Source of the DNA: Xiheimicrobium sp052034585
Lineage (GTDB): Bacteria > Myxococcota > Myxococcia > Myxococcales > Myxococcaceae
Direction: 5' to 3'
NCBI GenBank assembly: GCA_052034585.1
Contig: JBPOIJ010000022.1
Coordinates: forward strand, 62,001-126,000
DNA length: 64,000 nucleotides
A model generated the notes under the pieces. The model made no database searches, was not told the DNA's origin, and was given only the letters and a program-made list of their open reading frames with translations. The position numbers and the translations under genes are program-made. Positions 56,476 to 64,000 of this stretch are shown one piece after another. How positions within the stretch are numbered: position 1 is the stretch's first letter; the number at the start of each line of letters is the position of its first letter.

Positions 56476-56811
56476 ATGCCGTACGTCGTCGCCGAGCCGT
56501 GCATCAAGTGCAAGTACACCGACTGTGTCGAAGTCTGCCCGGTGAACTGCTTCTACGAAGGCGCCAACTTCCTCGTCATTCACCCGACCGAGTGCATCGA
56601 CTGCGGCGCCTGTGAGCCGGTCTGCCCGACGAAGGCCATCTTCCCCGAGAGCTCGCTGCCGTCGGAGTGGGCCGAGTACACCGCGCTCAACGCGAAGTAC
56701 GCCTCGGAGTGGCCGCAGATCGCCGCGAAGAAGGAAGCGATGAGCGAGGCCGAGCAGTTCAAGGACAAGAAGGGCAAGCGCGACTTGCTCGATCCGAACC
56801 CGTTCAAGTGA
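56476..56811 (+). CDS. fdxA: 7Fe ferredoxin (FdxA type)
   Basis: The 111-residue protein has the cysteine pattern of [3Fe-4S][4Fe-4S] ferredoxins such as Azotobacter FdI. Cys9, 17 and 50 should hold the 3Fe cluster and Cys21, 40, 43 and 46 the 4Fe cluster, with the typical C-terminal helical extension. AAGGAGG (56462-56468) gives a very strong ribosome binding site. It is the last gene of the kor-nuo operon, and a likely electron carrier between KorAB and Complex I. That function is inferred from position and protein type. Confidence 0.92.
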   Translation: MPYVVAEPCIKCKYTDCVEVCPVNCFYEGANFLVIHPTECIDCGACEPVCPTKAIFPESSLPSEWAEYTALNAKYASEWPQIAAKKEAMSEAEQFKDKKGKRDLLDPNPFK

Positions 56812-56835
56812 TGCGCTGGGAGTAACCTCTCCCTC

Positions 56836-58608
56836 GTGTCCGTCGACGCCCTCGTCTCGCTCGCTGCCCTGGAGGTCGCCTGCGACGAGGGCGTGGTGGC
56901 GCACCTCGGGCGGCTCGAGGAGGCGCTCGCCCGTGCAGAAGGCAGCGACGCCGCGGTGCTCTCGGCCGTTCGGGAGACGCTGGGCATCCACCTCGCCCTC
57001 CTCCAGCGGCGGCCCGACGCGCTCTTCGGAGTGCTCTACGCCCACGCCGCCTTCGTCGACTCGCCGGCCGCGCGCCGCTTCGGCCTGAGCCGCGCAGGGC
57101 CGGAGATGGACGTGCACCGGCAGGTGCACCGCTGGCTCGAAGAACGCCGCACGCTTCATCCCCATCGACCCTGGCTGCGCTCGCTGGTGCCGACGACGCC
57201 CTGGGGCGGCTCGCTGCTGTCGGAGCTGCGGCAGCTCGAGGGCGCGACGGTGCGGCGAGTGACTCGCGACGCCGTGGAGCTCGAGGTGAAGGGCGCTGGG
57301 TGGCGCTGGACGCCTCGCAGCGGCGCGCTCGAGACGTGCGACCTCACCCCAGCGCCTCGGGTGCCCCTCGTTCATCCAGAGGGTGGCGGGCTCGCGGTCG
57401 GACGCGGAGGAGCGCTCCAGTGGCTGCTCGAGCCACCCTGGAGAATCGGGTCGATCGCCACCAGTGACGACGGCCGGCGCATCGCGTGTCATGCCGAAGC
57501 CGACGACGAGGCGGAGATCTTCGTCTTCGAGCTCCCGAGCGGCCGGCAGCTCACCTCCGTCGAGCCGTCGGCCTCCACGCTCGCGCTCTCGCCATCTGGG
57601 GCCTTCCTCGCCTTCCGGGCCCGCGGTGGACCGCTCCTCGTCCACGAGATCGCGACGGGGCGGCAAGAAGGCGTCGCGTCGTTGGGTGACGTGGGGGCCC
57701 TCGCAGTCGACGACTCGGGCCGTTGGCTCGCGGTGGCTGGCGAACGGGTGGTGCGGCTCCGCCAGGTGCACCCGGCCCCCTGGAGCGCTCCAGTGCGGCG
57801 CGGCCTCGGCCCGGCGTTCTCGCGCGATGGCTCGGGCATGCTCCTCGGACAGTACGTCTTGAGCGGCGACGACGGCTCGGTGCGCGCCGTCCATGCCCAT
57901 CGGGACGGCGAGTACCTGGAAGGCGGCCCGGCACCCAACGGTGTGCGGCTCACCCGCGATCGGCTCTGCGTCTCCACGCCCTTCGCCACCGAGTGCCTCG
58001 ACCTCGCCGATGGCACGACTCGCGCGCTGGCGCTCCATGCGAGCCTCGTTCATCGAGTCGCCTGGTCGGGAGATGGCCGAGTCTTCGCCCGGGTACGACG
58101 GCACCAGCAGCTCGTCGAGCTGGCGAGCGTCGATCGCCAGTGGACGGTGGACGCGCAGGTTCCGCTCGAGGCGATCGCGCTCGACTTCACTGGCTCGCAG
58201 CTCGCGCTCCTCCACGCGGACGGCACGGTGCAGCTCCAGGCGGGCGGCACCACGCTGCGACGGTTCCCCGGCGCGACCGCCCTCGCCTTCCTCGCCGACG
58301 ATCGCGCGCTGGCAGTCGGAGGAGCGAGCGCCACCGTCGTGCTCGGCCTCGACGGCTCGGAGCGCTGGCGCTCGAGTGATCGCTTCGCTGCGAACGACGG
58401 CGTGTGCGCGGAGGTGGAGTGGCGCAGCGGTCTGCGGAGCCCTTCGATCGCCGAAGCGCTCCACGCCAAGATGGCCGACGGCCTGCTCACCCTCTCGACC
58501 GGCCCGCGCAGCGCGGTGTTCCCCTCGACGAGCCCTTCGCTGCTTCGCTCGCCGTCGGGTGGCGTGCTGGTGAACGGCTTGACGCCCCTGAAGTGGGAAC
58601 CGGAGTGA
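56836..58608 (+). CDS. Beta-propeller-like protein of unknown function
   Basis: A 590-residue soluble protein from GTG 56836, preceded by GGGAG. The first 150 residues are helical (ALEVACDEGVVAHLGRLEEAL). The rest reads as repeated beta blades of WD40/YVTN type (IATSDDGRRIACHAEAD, LALSPSGAFLAFRAR, LAVDDSGRWLAVAGE, AWSGDGRVFARV). There is no signal peptide. Although it starts 24 bases after fdxA, nothing in its sequence links it to electron transfer. Confidence 0.72.
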   Translation: MSVDALVSLAALEVACDEGVVAHLGRLEEALARAEGSDAAVLSAVRETLGIHLALLQRRPDALFGVLYAHAAFVDSPAARRFGLSRAGPEMDVHRQVHRWLEERRTLHPHRPWLRSLVPTTPWGGSLLSELRQLEGATVRRVTRDAVELEVKGAGWRWTPRSGALETCDLTPAPRVPLVHPEGGGLAVGRGGALQWLLEPPWRIGSIATSDDGRRIACHAEADDEAEIFVFELPSGRQLTSVEPSASTLALSPSGAFLAFRARGGPLLVHEIATGRQEGVASLGDVGALAVDDSGRWLAVAGERVVRLRQVHPAPWSAPVRRGLGPAFSRDGSGMLLGQYVLSGDDGSVRAVHAHRDGEYLEGGPAPNGVRLTRDRLCVSTPFATECLDLADGTTRALALHASLVHRVAWSGDGRVFARVRRHQQLVELASVDRQWTVDAQVPLEAIALDFTGSQLALLHADGTVQLQAGGTTLRRFPGATALAFLADDRALAVGGASATVVLGLDGSERWRSSDRFAANDGVCAEVEWRSGLRSPSIAEALHAKMADGLLTLSTGPRSAVFPSTSPSLLRSPSGGVLVNGLTPLKWEPE

Positions 58609-58669
58609 CCGCGCGCAGACACCGATGCCGGTTGCGCCCGGGCGGAGGATCGGCCTACGCCCCCGCACC

Positions 58670-59722
58670 ATGACGACGTCCATCGCAGTGACCGATCCAC
58701 AGAGCGCGCCGACCTACCCGTCGACCCCGTGGCAGCGCTTCATGGAGTCACTCCTCTTCGACCCCCGCGACGTCGTCTTCGTTCGGCTCTTTCTGCGCTC
58801 GGTGCTCCTGGTGACGCCGGTGATCGGCCTCACCTACTGGAAGTTCTCGTGGTGGTACGCGCCGGTCGTGTTCGCGTTCCAGGTCGGGTGGATGGCGCCG
58901 CCAGTCATCCTCATGCTGCACAACACCATGCACCGGCCCTTCTTCAAGCAGTGGCGGTTCATGAACCGGGTCGTGCCGTACACGATGAGCGCGCTCTTCG
59001 GCATTCCGACCGGCTACATGGAGCACCACGTCGGCATGCACCACATGGAGAACAACCTCCGCGCCGATCTGTCGTCGACGATGCGTTACCAGCGCGACAG
59101 CTTCTTCCACTGGTGCCTGTACACGACGCGCTTCCTCCTCGGCTCCGACGTCGAGCTTCCCAACTACCTGATCAAGAAGGGCCGGGCGCCGTTCGCGATT
59201 CGCGCGGTGGCGAGCGATCTGGTGCACCTGCTCACGATGGCGGCGCTGTGCTTCCTCAACTGGCAGGCGACGCTCGTGTGCTTCATCATTCCGTACGTCG
59301 CGGTGCGCTGCGCGATGATGGCCGGCAACTGGGGCCAGCACGCGTTCCTCGATCCGACGCGACCGGGCGACAGCTACGTGAACAGCATCACGTGCATCAA
59401 CTCCGGCTACAACCAGCGCTGCTTCAACGACGGGTACCACATCGGGCATCACGTGAAGCAGAACCGCCACTGGACGGAGCTGCCGAAGGACTTCCTCGAC
59501 AGCCTCGACCGCTATCGCCAGGAGGGCTGCATCGTCTTCCAGGGCCTCGACTTCGGCATCGTCTCGTTCCTCCTCTGGACCAAGCAGTACAAGGTGCTCG
59601 CGCGCCGGTTCGTTCGCATGCCCGGCGACGAACGCTCCGAGGCGGAGATCATCGAGTTCCTCAAGTCGCGGACCAAGGCGATCTCCGACGACGTGCCCGA
59701 AGGTGTCATCGCCAATGCCTGA
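58670..59722 (+). CDS. Membrane fatty acid desaturase
   Basis: This di-iron membrane desaturase has 350 residues from ATG 58670. The three histidine boxes are HNTMH (84-88), HHVGMHH (119-125) and HIGHH (257-261), with a further His in NWGQHAF. Four or more membrane helices flank them. It should insert a double bond into a lipid acyl chain; position and substrate cannot be inferred. The upstream in-frame codons from 58625 look non-coding. It overlaps the barstar-like gene by 8 bases. Confidence 0.88.
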   Translation: MTTSIAVTDPQSAPTYPSTPWQRFMESLLFDPRDVVFVRLFLRSVLLVTPVIGLTYWKFSWWYAPVVFAFQVGWMAPPVILMLHNTMHRPFFKQWRFMNRVVPYTMSALFGIPTGYMEHHVGMHHMENNLRADLSSTMRYQRDSFFHWCLYTTRFLLGSDVELPNYLIKKGRAPFAIRAVASDLVHLLTMAALCFLNWQATLVCFIIPYVAVRCAMMAGNWGQHAFLDPTRPGDSYVNSITCINSGYNQRCFNDGYHIGHHVKQNRHWTELPKDFLDSLDRYRQEGCIVFQGLDFGIVSFLLWTKQYKVLARRFVRMPGDERSEAEIIEFLKSRTKAISDDVPEGVIANA

Positions 59723-60110
59723 GCCGCGCCAGCTGCTGATCGACGGCAGCCGGTTCGAGGATCTCGAGGGCTTCTGGGACGAGGTGCAGCGAGCCTGGGG
59801 GCTGGCGCCGGGCAGCTGGGGCCGAAACGTCGACGCCTTCGAGGACATCGCCGACTCGACGCCCGAGGGAACGGTGGTGCGCTGGGTCGACGCCTCGCGT
59901 TCGCGGGTGGTGCTCGGTCACCCCGCGACCGTGCGTTGGCTCGAGGAGCGGCTCCCCAAGGTGCACCCGAGCAACCGCGCCGAGTTCAGCAAGCGGCTCG
60001 AGCACGCCCGGCAGGCTCGCGGGGAAACGCTCTTCGACATGTTGGTCGACGTCCTCGAGTCGGCGCCGTCGACGTTCGAGCTCGTCGAACGCAGGCCCGG
60101 CGCCGACTGA
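59715..60110 (+). CDS. Barstar-like RNase inhibitor family protein
   Basis: A 131-residue protein from ATG 59715 (GTG 59703 is possible). The N-terminus RQLLIDGSRFEDLEGFWDEV followed by WGRNVDAFEDI matches the barstar family (LDG..I.....FY.E......G.NLDAL.D). Barstar blocks the active site of barnase-type ribonucleases. No barnase-like gene is near. Its 8-base overlap with the desaturase suggests cotranscription. It may be an immunity protein to a toxin made by other cells, or may have another role. Confidence 0.75.
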   Translation: MPEPRQLLIDGSRFEDLEGFWDEVQRAWGLAPGSWGRNVDAFEDIADSTPEGTVVRWVDASRSRVVLGHPATVRWLEERLPKVHPSNRAEFSKRLEHARQARGETLFDMLVDVLESAPSTFELVERRPGAD

Positions 60111-60146
60111 GGCGGAAACGCAGGCCCGGCGCCGAGTGAGGCGGAA
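60089..60146. repeat. 29-bp tandem duplication covering the end of the barstar gene
   Basis: Units 60089-60117 and 60118-60146 differ at one base. The first contains the last codons and TGA of the barstar-like gene and the second lies just past it. The second unit, with the next bases, could also form an imperfect hairpin (GCGCCGAGTGA against TCACGGCGC) between the two convergent genes. Confidence 0.85.
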
Positions 60147-60153
60147 AAGCGAG

Positions 60154-60465
60154 TCACGGCGCGCCGCACGCGAGCCACTGCGCGAGGTTCGTCTTCTCTT
60201 CGGCGGTCGGCGAGCCCGAGCCCTTCGGGGGCATCGCTCCGCTGACGACCTCGGCGTCCACCTTGTTGAGGTGAGTGCGCACGAGGGTGAGCGAGCTCAG
60301 GTTCACGCCGTCGGAGGCGTTGCCCGTCGTGTGGCAGGCGACGCAGTAGCTCGTCATGAAGGCCTTGCCGAACGACTCGTAGCTGAGGGTGTTCGCGGTT
60401 GGACAGGTGGCGCTCGTTCCGCATGCAGCGAGAAGGAGTGCACCGACGAAGAGTGGGAGGCGCAT
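60154..60465 (-). CDS. Short c-type cytochrome-like lipoprotein
   Basis: The 103-residue product from ATG 60465 starts with a lipoprotein signal (LFVGALLLAAC, Cys15). CVACH (41-45) is a covalent haem-binding motif, and Met78 in SGAMPPKG is a plausible distal haem ligand. It resembles small envelope cytochromes or haem-binding domains of planctomycete/myxobacterial type. Electron partner is unknown. It is convergent with the barstar-like gene and lies downstream of argF on the same strand. Confidence 0.8.
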   Translation of the reverse strand: MRLPLFVGALLLAACGTSATCPTANTLSYESFGKAFMTSYCVACHTTGNASDGVNLSSLTLVRTHLNKVDAEVVSGAMPPKGSGSPTAEEKTNLAQWLACGAP

Positions 60466-60511
60466 GCCAGCTCGTGTCCGGCAGGCGCGGAAATCGATCA
60501 CCCGACCTGCG

Positions 60512-61465
60512 TCAGCCGCGCGCCGCTCGCAGCGCCGGCGCCATTTCCCGGAGCCGATCGCTCGCCTGCACGACGGTCTCGATGAGCGCCTTCTGCACGT
60601 GGAGCCGGTTCTCGGCTTCGTCCCACACCGCGCTCTGGGCCCCGTCGATCACCTCTCCGCTCACCTCTTCGCCGCGATGGGCGGGCAGGCAGTGGAGAAA
60701 GATCGCGTCCTTCTTCGCCAGCTTCATGAGCGCGGCGTCGACCTGAAAGCCGCCGAGGTCGGCGAGCCGTTTCTTCGACTCCGCTTCCTGCCCCATCGAG
60801 GTCCACACGTCGGTGATCACCACGTCGGCGCCCTTCACCGCGTCCTTGGGATCGGCGAGCAGCTGCACGTGGCCGGGCGACTTGGTGAGCACGTCATCGG
60901 CTGGGTGGTAGCCCTTCGGAGAGGCGAGCCTCAGCTGGTAGCCGAACAGCTTGGCGCCCTCGGCGAAGCTGCGGCCCATGTTGCTGCCGGTGTCGCCGAC
61001 GAAGGCGAGGGTCTTCCCCACGACGGTGCCGAAGCGCTCCTCGACGGTGAAGAGATCGGTGAGGATCTGCACCGGGTGACCGCCGTCGGTCAGGCCGTTG
61101 ATGACCGGCACCTCGCAGTGTTTGGCGAACTCGCCGAGGCGGTCGTCTCCGAAGGTGCGCATCATCACCACGTCGCAGTAGCGGCCGGTGACGCGCGCGG
61201 TGTCGGCCAACGGCTCGCCGCGAGACATCTGGCTGTTGGCGGCCGAGAGATCGATCACGTTCCCGCCGAGCTGGGTCATCGCCGCCTCGAAGGACAGCCG
61301 GGTGCGGGTCGACGCCTTCTCGAAGATCATCACCAACGTCCGGCCAGCCATGGTGCTGACGACGCGGCGGGCGCGGCGGGCTTCCTTGAGGACGCGGGCG
61401 CGGTGAAAGAGGGCCTTGTGCTCGTCGACGGAGAGATCGAACAGGTTGAGGAAGTCACGCTTCAT
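60512..61465 (-). CDS. argF: Ornithine carbamoyltransferase
   Basis: ArgF joins ornithine and carbamoyl phosphate to citrulline in arginine synthesis. It has 317 residues from ATG 61465. FEKASTRTR (48-56) is the carbamoyl-phosphate loop, and HCLPAHRG (about 264-271) the ornithine motif. The second loop reads GGHPVQ where HPCQ or HPTQ is usual, a mild difference. The 212 bases upstream to argH contain no gene I can support. CarB, which makes its substrate, is elsewhere in the window. Confidence 0.94.
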   Translation of the reverse strand: MKRDFLNLFDLSVDEHKALFHRARVLKEARRARRVVSTMAGRTLVMIFEKASTRTRLSFEAAMTQLGGNVIDLSAANSQMSRGEPLADTARVTGRYCDVVMMRTFGDDRLGEFAKHCEVPVINGLTDGGHPVQILTDLFTVEERFGTVVGKTLAFVGDTGSNMGRSFAEGAKLFGYQLRLASPKGYHPADDVLTKSPGHVQLLADPKDAVKGADVVITDVWTSMGQEAESKKRLADLGGFQVDAALMKLAKKDAIFLHCLPAHRGEEVSGEVIDGAQSAVWDEAENRLHVQKALIETVVQASDRLREMAPALRAARG

Positions 61466-61677
61466 GCCGTGCACCGTACTCCGAAAGGCGCCGCCTCGGC
61501 CCATCGTTCGTCGCGAGCCACCGGGGCACCTCTCGAGACGGCGCCTCGACTCCGTGGGTGCGCAGCAACGCGTGACGAACTTCCCTGAGCGGCACCAGAG
61601 CGCCAACACTGACGAGATGGACTTGCCCGGCGCGGCCCTGCTCGAGCGCGCGCACGCCGCCAGGGAATCGTGAAGGC

Positions 61678-63123
61678 CTACAACGGAGACGCCGACACGC
61701 GCTCGAACAGCTGCGCGAGCGTCGGCATCGACTTCGCCCGCGTGGCGATGGCCCGTGACTGCTCGGCAAGGTGATTCAGCTGCGCGGCGACCGATTCTGG
61801 CCCCGTGCTCCCGGCGCTCCGCTTGCGGGCGACCGCGCCGGCCGGCTCGAGCACCGAGAGGGCATCGGCGTCCATCGCGGGGTCGATCGACTTCGCCAGC
61901 TCGACGCTCGCCTTCGACAAGGGCAGCCCCTGCTCCTGACACTTCTTCACCAGCGCGCCGACGTGCTTGTACGCGACCCGAAACGGCATGCCCTTCTTCA
62001 CCAGCGCCTCGGCGAGATCGGTCGCCTGGGTGAAGCCCTCGTCGAGCCCGACCCGGCACCTCTCGGGATGAAAGGTGACTCGTGGCAACGAGAGGCGCAG
62101 CACCGCCAGCACGCCGTGGAGCAAGGGCTTGGTCTCGAGCAGCGGGCCGCGGTCTTCCTGCAGGTCGCGGTTGTACCCACCAGGGAGGCCCTTCACCGTC
62201 GTCAGCAGGCCCATCAGGTTGCCGATGGCGCGGCCCGACTTCCCGCGGATCAGCTCGAACACGTCGGGGTTCTTCTTCTGCGGCATCATCGAGCTGCCCA
62301 TCGAGATGTCGCCGGAGAGCGAGGCGAAGCCGAACTCCGGCGTGGTGAAGTCGATGAGATCGGTCGACAGCCGGCTCGCGTGCACGAAGAACCGCGAGGT
62401 CGCGTAGAGGTAGTCGAGGGCGAAGTCGCGCTCTCCCACGGTGTCGAGCCCGTTCAGCGTCAGCCGGGAGAAGCCGAGCAGCTCCCGCGTCACGTCGCGA
62501 TCGATGCCCAACGAGCTCCCGCTGATGGCGCCGCTCCCGAGCGCGAGCGCGTCACTCTGACCGAGGGCGAACTCGAAGGCCTGCGCGTCACGCAAGAACG
62601 CCGCGCCGTACGAGGCGAGCCAATACGCGAGGCTGATCGGCTGGGCGCGTTGCCGGTGGGTGTACGACGGCATCAGCACGTGGCCTTCGGCCCCAGCTCG
62701 TTCACCCAGCTCGTTCACCCAGCTCGTCATCAGCCCGAGCGCCTGCACGATGGCCTCGCGCACGTGGAGCCGGAGATCGGTGGCGACCTGATCGTTGCGA
62801 CTGCGCGCCGAGTGGAGCAGCGCCGCGGGTGCGCCGATGGTGCGGTTGAGCTCGACCTCGACCGCCATGTGCACGTCTTCCTCGTCGGGCAGGGTCAAGG
62901 TGCCCGCGTCGTCGCGCTTCCAGAGCTCGACCAGCCCGTCGCGAATGACCTTCGCCTCCTTCGCTGGGATCACGCCGGTACGGCCGAGCATCGTCACGTG
63001 CGCCATCGAGCCGAGGAGATCTTCCTTGAGCAGCTGCCGATCGAGCGCGAGCGACGAAGAGAAGGCCAACACCTCGGGCAAGAGCCCCGAGCCACCCGAT
63101 GCGTCCGTCTTCGCCAGTGCCAT
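61678..63123 (-). CDS. argH: Argininosuccinate lyase
   Basis: ArgH splits argininosuccinate to arginine and fumarate. From ATG 63123, which has GGGAG 8 bases upstream, the protein is 481 residues. The superfamily signature GSSMMPQKKNP is at about residues 272-282, and HSARSRNDQVATD and SYTHRQRAQP are the substrate-binding segments (the family usually has THLQ.AQP at the latter). The usual N-terminal WGGRF motif is not visible; the protein starts just after it. It lies 21 bases after the argB-like gene, in the same direction. Confidence 0.92.
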   Translation of the reverse strand: MALAKTDASGGSGLLPEVLAFSSSLALDRQLLKEDLLGSMAHVTMLGRTGVIPAKEAKVIRDGLVELWKRDDAGTLTLPDEEDVHMAVEVELNRTIGAPAALLHSARSRNDQVATDLRLHVREAIVQALGLMTSWVNELGERAGAEGHVLMPSYTHRQRAQPISLAYWLASYGAAFLRDAQAFEFALGQSDALALGSGAISGSSLGIDRDVTRELLGFSRLTLNGLDTVGERDFALDYLYATSRFFVHASRLSTDLIDFTTPEFGFASLSGDISMGSSMMPQKKNPDVFELIRGKSGRAIGNLMGLLTTVKGLPGGYNRDLQEDRGPLLETKPLLHGVLAVLRLSLPRVTFHPERCRVGLDEGFTQATDLAEALVKKGMPFRVAYKHVGALVKKCQEQGLPLSKASVELAKSIDPAMDADALSVLEPAGAVARKRSAGSTGPESVAAQLNHLAEQSRAIATRAKSMPTLAQLFERVSASPL

Positions 63124-63144
63124 GTGTCCGTCTCCCAACGTCTC

Positions 63145-63981
63145 TCAGCCGAGCGTGACCAGACTGCCGATGCCCTGCTCGGTGAAGAACTCGGCGATGA
63201 TGCTGTGCGGGGTGCGGGAGTCGATCACGTGCACCCGCTCGACGCCCCGCTCCAGCGCCGCGATCGCGCAGCGGCCCTTTCGGGCGAGGTTTTCTTTGAA
63301 GGTGCCGGCGGCGATCTTCGCGGCGAGCCCCGAGGTGGTGAGCTGGTTGAGCAGCGCGTCGTCTTCGGTGAAGCCGGGAACGCCGACGAGGTAGACGAGC
63401 TTCGAGGCCTTCGCGGCGACCGCGAGCTCACTGGCGACCTGATCGGGCTCGAGGGGCACGGTGGAGCCGTCTTCCAAGAAGCCCACCGGCGAGATCACCG
63501 GCACGTAGCTGCGCTGGAGGAAGAGCTCGAGCAGCTCGGTGTTGATGCTGGTGACCTCTCCGCGCGGCGCCTCGACGCTCGAGTCCTTCGCCAGGGTCGC
63601 CTTGAGGAACGACGCGTCCATTCCCGAGAGGCCGATCGCGTGCACGCCGACCCGGTTGAGCAAGGTGACGAGCTCGGTGTTCGTCTGGCCGTTGAGCACC
63701 ATCTCCCGGCTCCGGGTGTCGCCCTTCGACACGCCCTCGGGGCTCTCTCCGTGGACGATGATCGGCACCATGCCCACCGCGCGCAGGAGCGAGACGTCGT
63801 TGGCGATCGACGCGCGCAGCGAGTCCTTCCCCATCGCCTGGCGGCCGATCTTCAGCACCACCCGCTTGCCGGCGAAGCGCGAGATGTAGGTGAGCGCCTC
63901 GGTCACCAGGCTCACCTTGAACTTGGGAGAGTAGTTCGTCAGCCGATCGTCCTTCGCCACGCTTCCGTCGGTCGTGGGCAC
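63145..63981 (-). CDS. Divergent acetylglutamate kinase-like protein (ArgB family), possibly cut by the window edge
   Basis: The 278-residue frame from GTG 63981 is an amino acid kinase. It resembles acetylglutamate kinase overall (ALTYISRFAGKRVVLKIG, EMVLNGQTNTELVTLLN, AIGLSGMDASFLKA) and sits upstream of argH in the same direction. Two phosphate/substrate loops are altered: KIGR replaces K.GG, and HGESPEG replaces HGGGPQ. It may still be ArgB, or have lost or changed activity. The frame stays open to the window edge, so an earlier start is possible. Confidence 0.75.
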   Translation of the reverse strand: MPTTDGSVAKDDRLTNYSPKFKVSLVTEALTYISRFAGKRVVLKIGRQAMGKDSLRASIANDVSLLRAVGMVPIIVHGESPEGVSKGDTRSREMVLNGQTNTELVTLLNRVGVHAIGLSGMDASFLKATLAKDSSVEAPRGEVTSINTELLELFLQRSYVPVISPVGFLEDGSTVPLEPDQVASELAVAAKASKLVYLVGVPGFTEDDALLNQLTTSGLAAKIAAGTFKENLARKGRCAIAALERGVERVHVIDSRTPHSIIAEFFTEQGIGSLVTLG

Positions 63982-64000
63982 CAGGAGCGACGTGTAGTCG

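Noticed and set aside
61466..61677. Possible gene or arginine-repressor site between argF and argH
   Set aside because: No frame has a sensible start or composition, and no ARG-box-like palindrome is evident. Only a GC-rich inverted repeat (61487-61493 with 61539-61545, 45 bases apart) was noted, which is weak.

Overview
The window reads as chromosomal DNA from a GC-rich member of the Myxococcota, most likely a myxobacterium or close relative. The evidence is the set of very large secreted lipoproteins with Asp-Ala-Gly linkers, Cys-rich modules, FG-GAP or kelch-like repeats and MYXO-CTERM-type C-terminal tails (Cys motif, membrane helix, Arg cluster), together with WGR and TIGR02996-type repeat-companion proteins. 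I saw no tRNA, rRNA, CRISPR array or insertion sequence. Genes are tightly packed and no gap exceeds 300 bases.

From the left end to about 9 kb: a choice-of-anchor lipoprotein, the 23S rRNA methyltransferase RlmM, a double-WGR/leucine-rich-repeat protein, a TipA-like MerR regulator with a recognisable palindromic operator, and another lipoprotein. From 8.6 to 13.5 kb on the minus strand lies a compact, translationally coupled hoxFUYHW operon for a soluble NAD-linked bidirectional [NiFe] hydrogenase, divergent from an AraC-type regulator. After a gene of unknown function and a large Cys-rich/FG-GAP lipoprotein comes a trehalose region (19-24 kb): otsA (fused to a membrane sensor-like N-terminus), otsB and a marR-type gene on the minus strand, divergent from a GH15 glycosidase, with a perfect 14-bp palindrome between the two. 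A Ca2+/Na+ antiporter and a ClC chloride transporter follow. From 27 to 42 kb are a repeat-companion protein, carB, two MYXO-CTERM-type lipoproteins, an acyl-CoA dehydrogenase and a TPR lipoprotein.

The most striking region is 42.6-56.8 kb. It is one probable operon that joins a 2-oxoacid:ferredoxin oxidoreductase (KorA, KorB), a ferritin-like protein, an 11-subunit-type Complex I (nuoA, fused nuoBC, nuoD, H, I, J, K, L, M, N) with no NuoE, NuoF or NuoG, a hemerythrin-like protein and a 7Fe ferredoxin. The natural reading is that Kor reduces ferredoxin and ferredoxin feeds a proton-pumping complex lacking the NADH-oxidising module.

The right end carries a beta-propeller-like protein, a fatty acid desaturase overlapping an orphan barstar-like gene, a short haem lipoprotein, and arginine genes argF, argH and a divergent argB-like kinase that runs close to or past the window edge.
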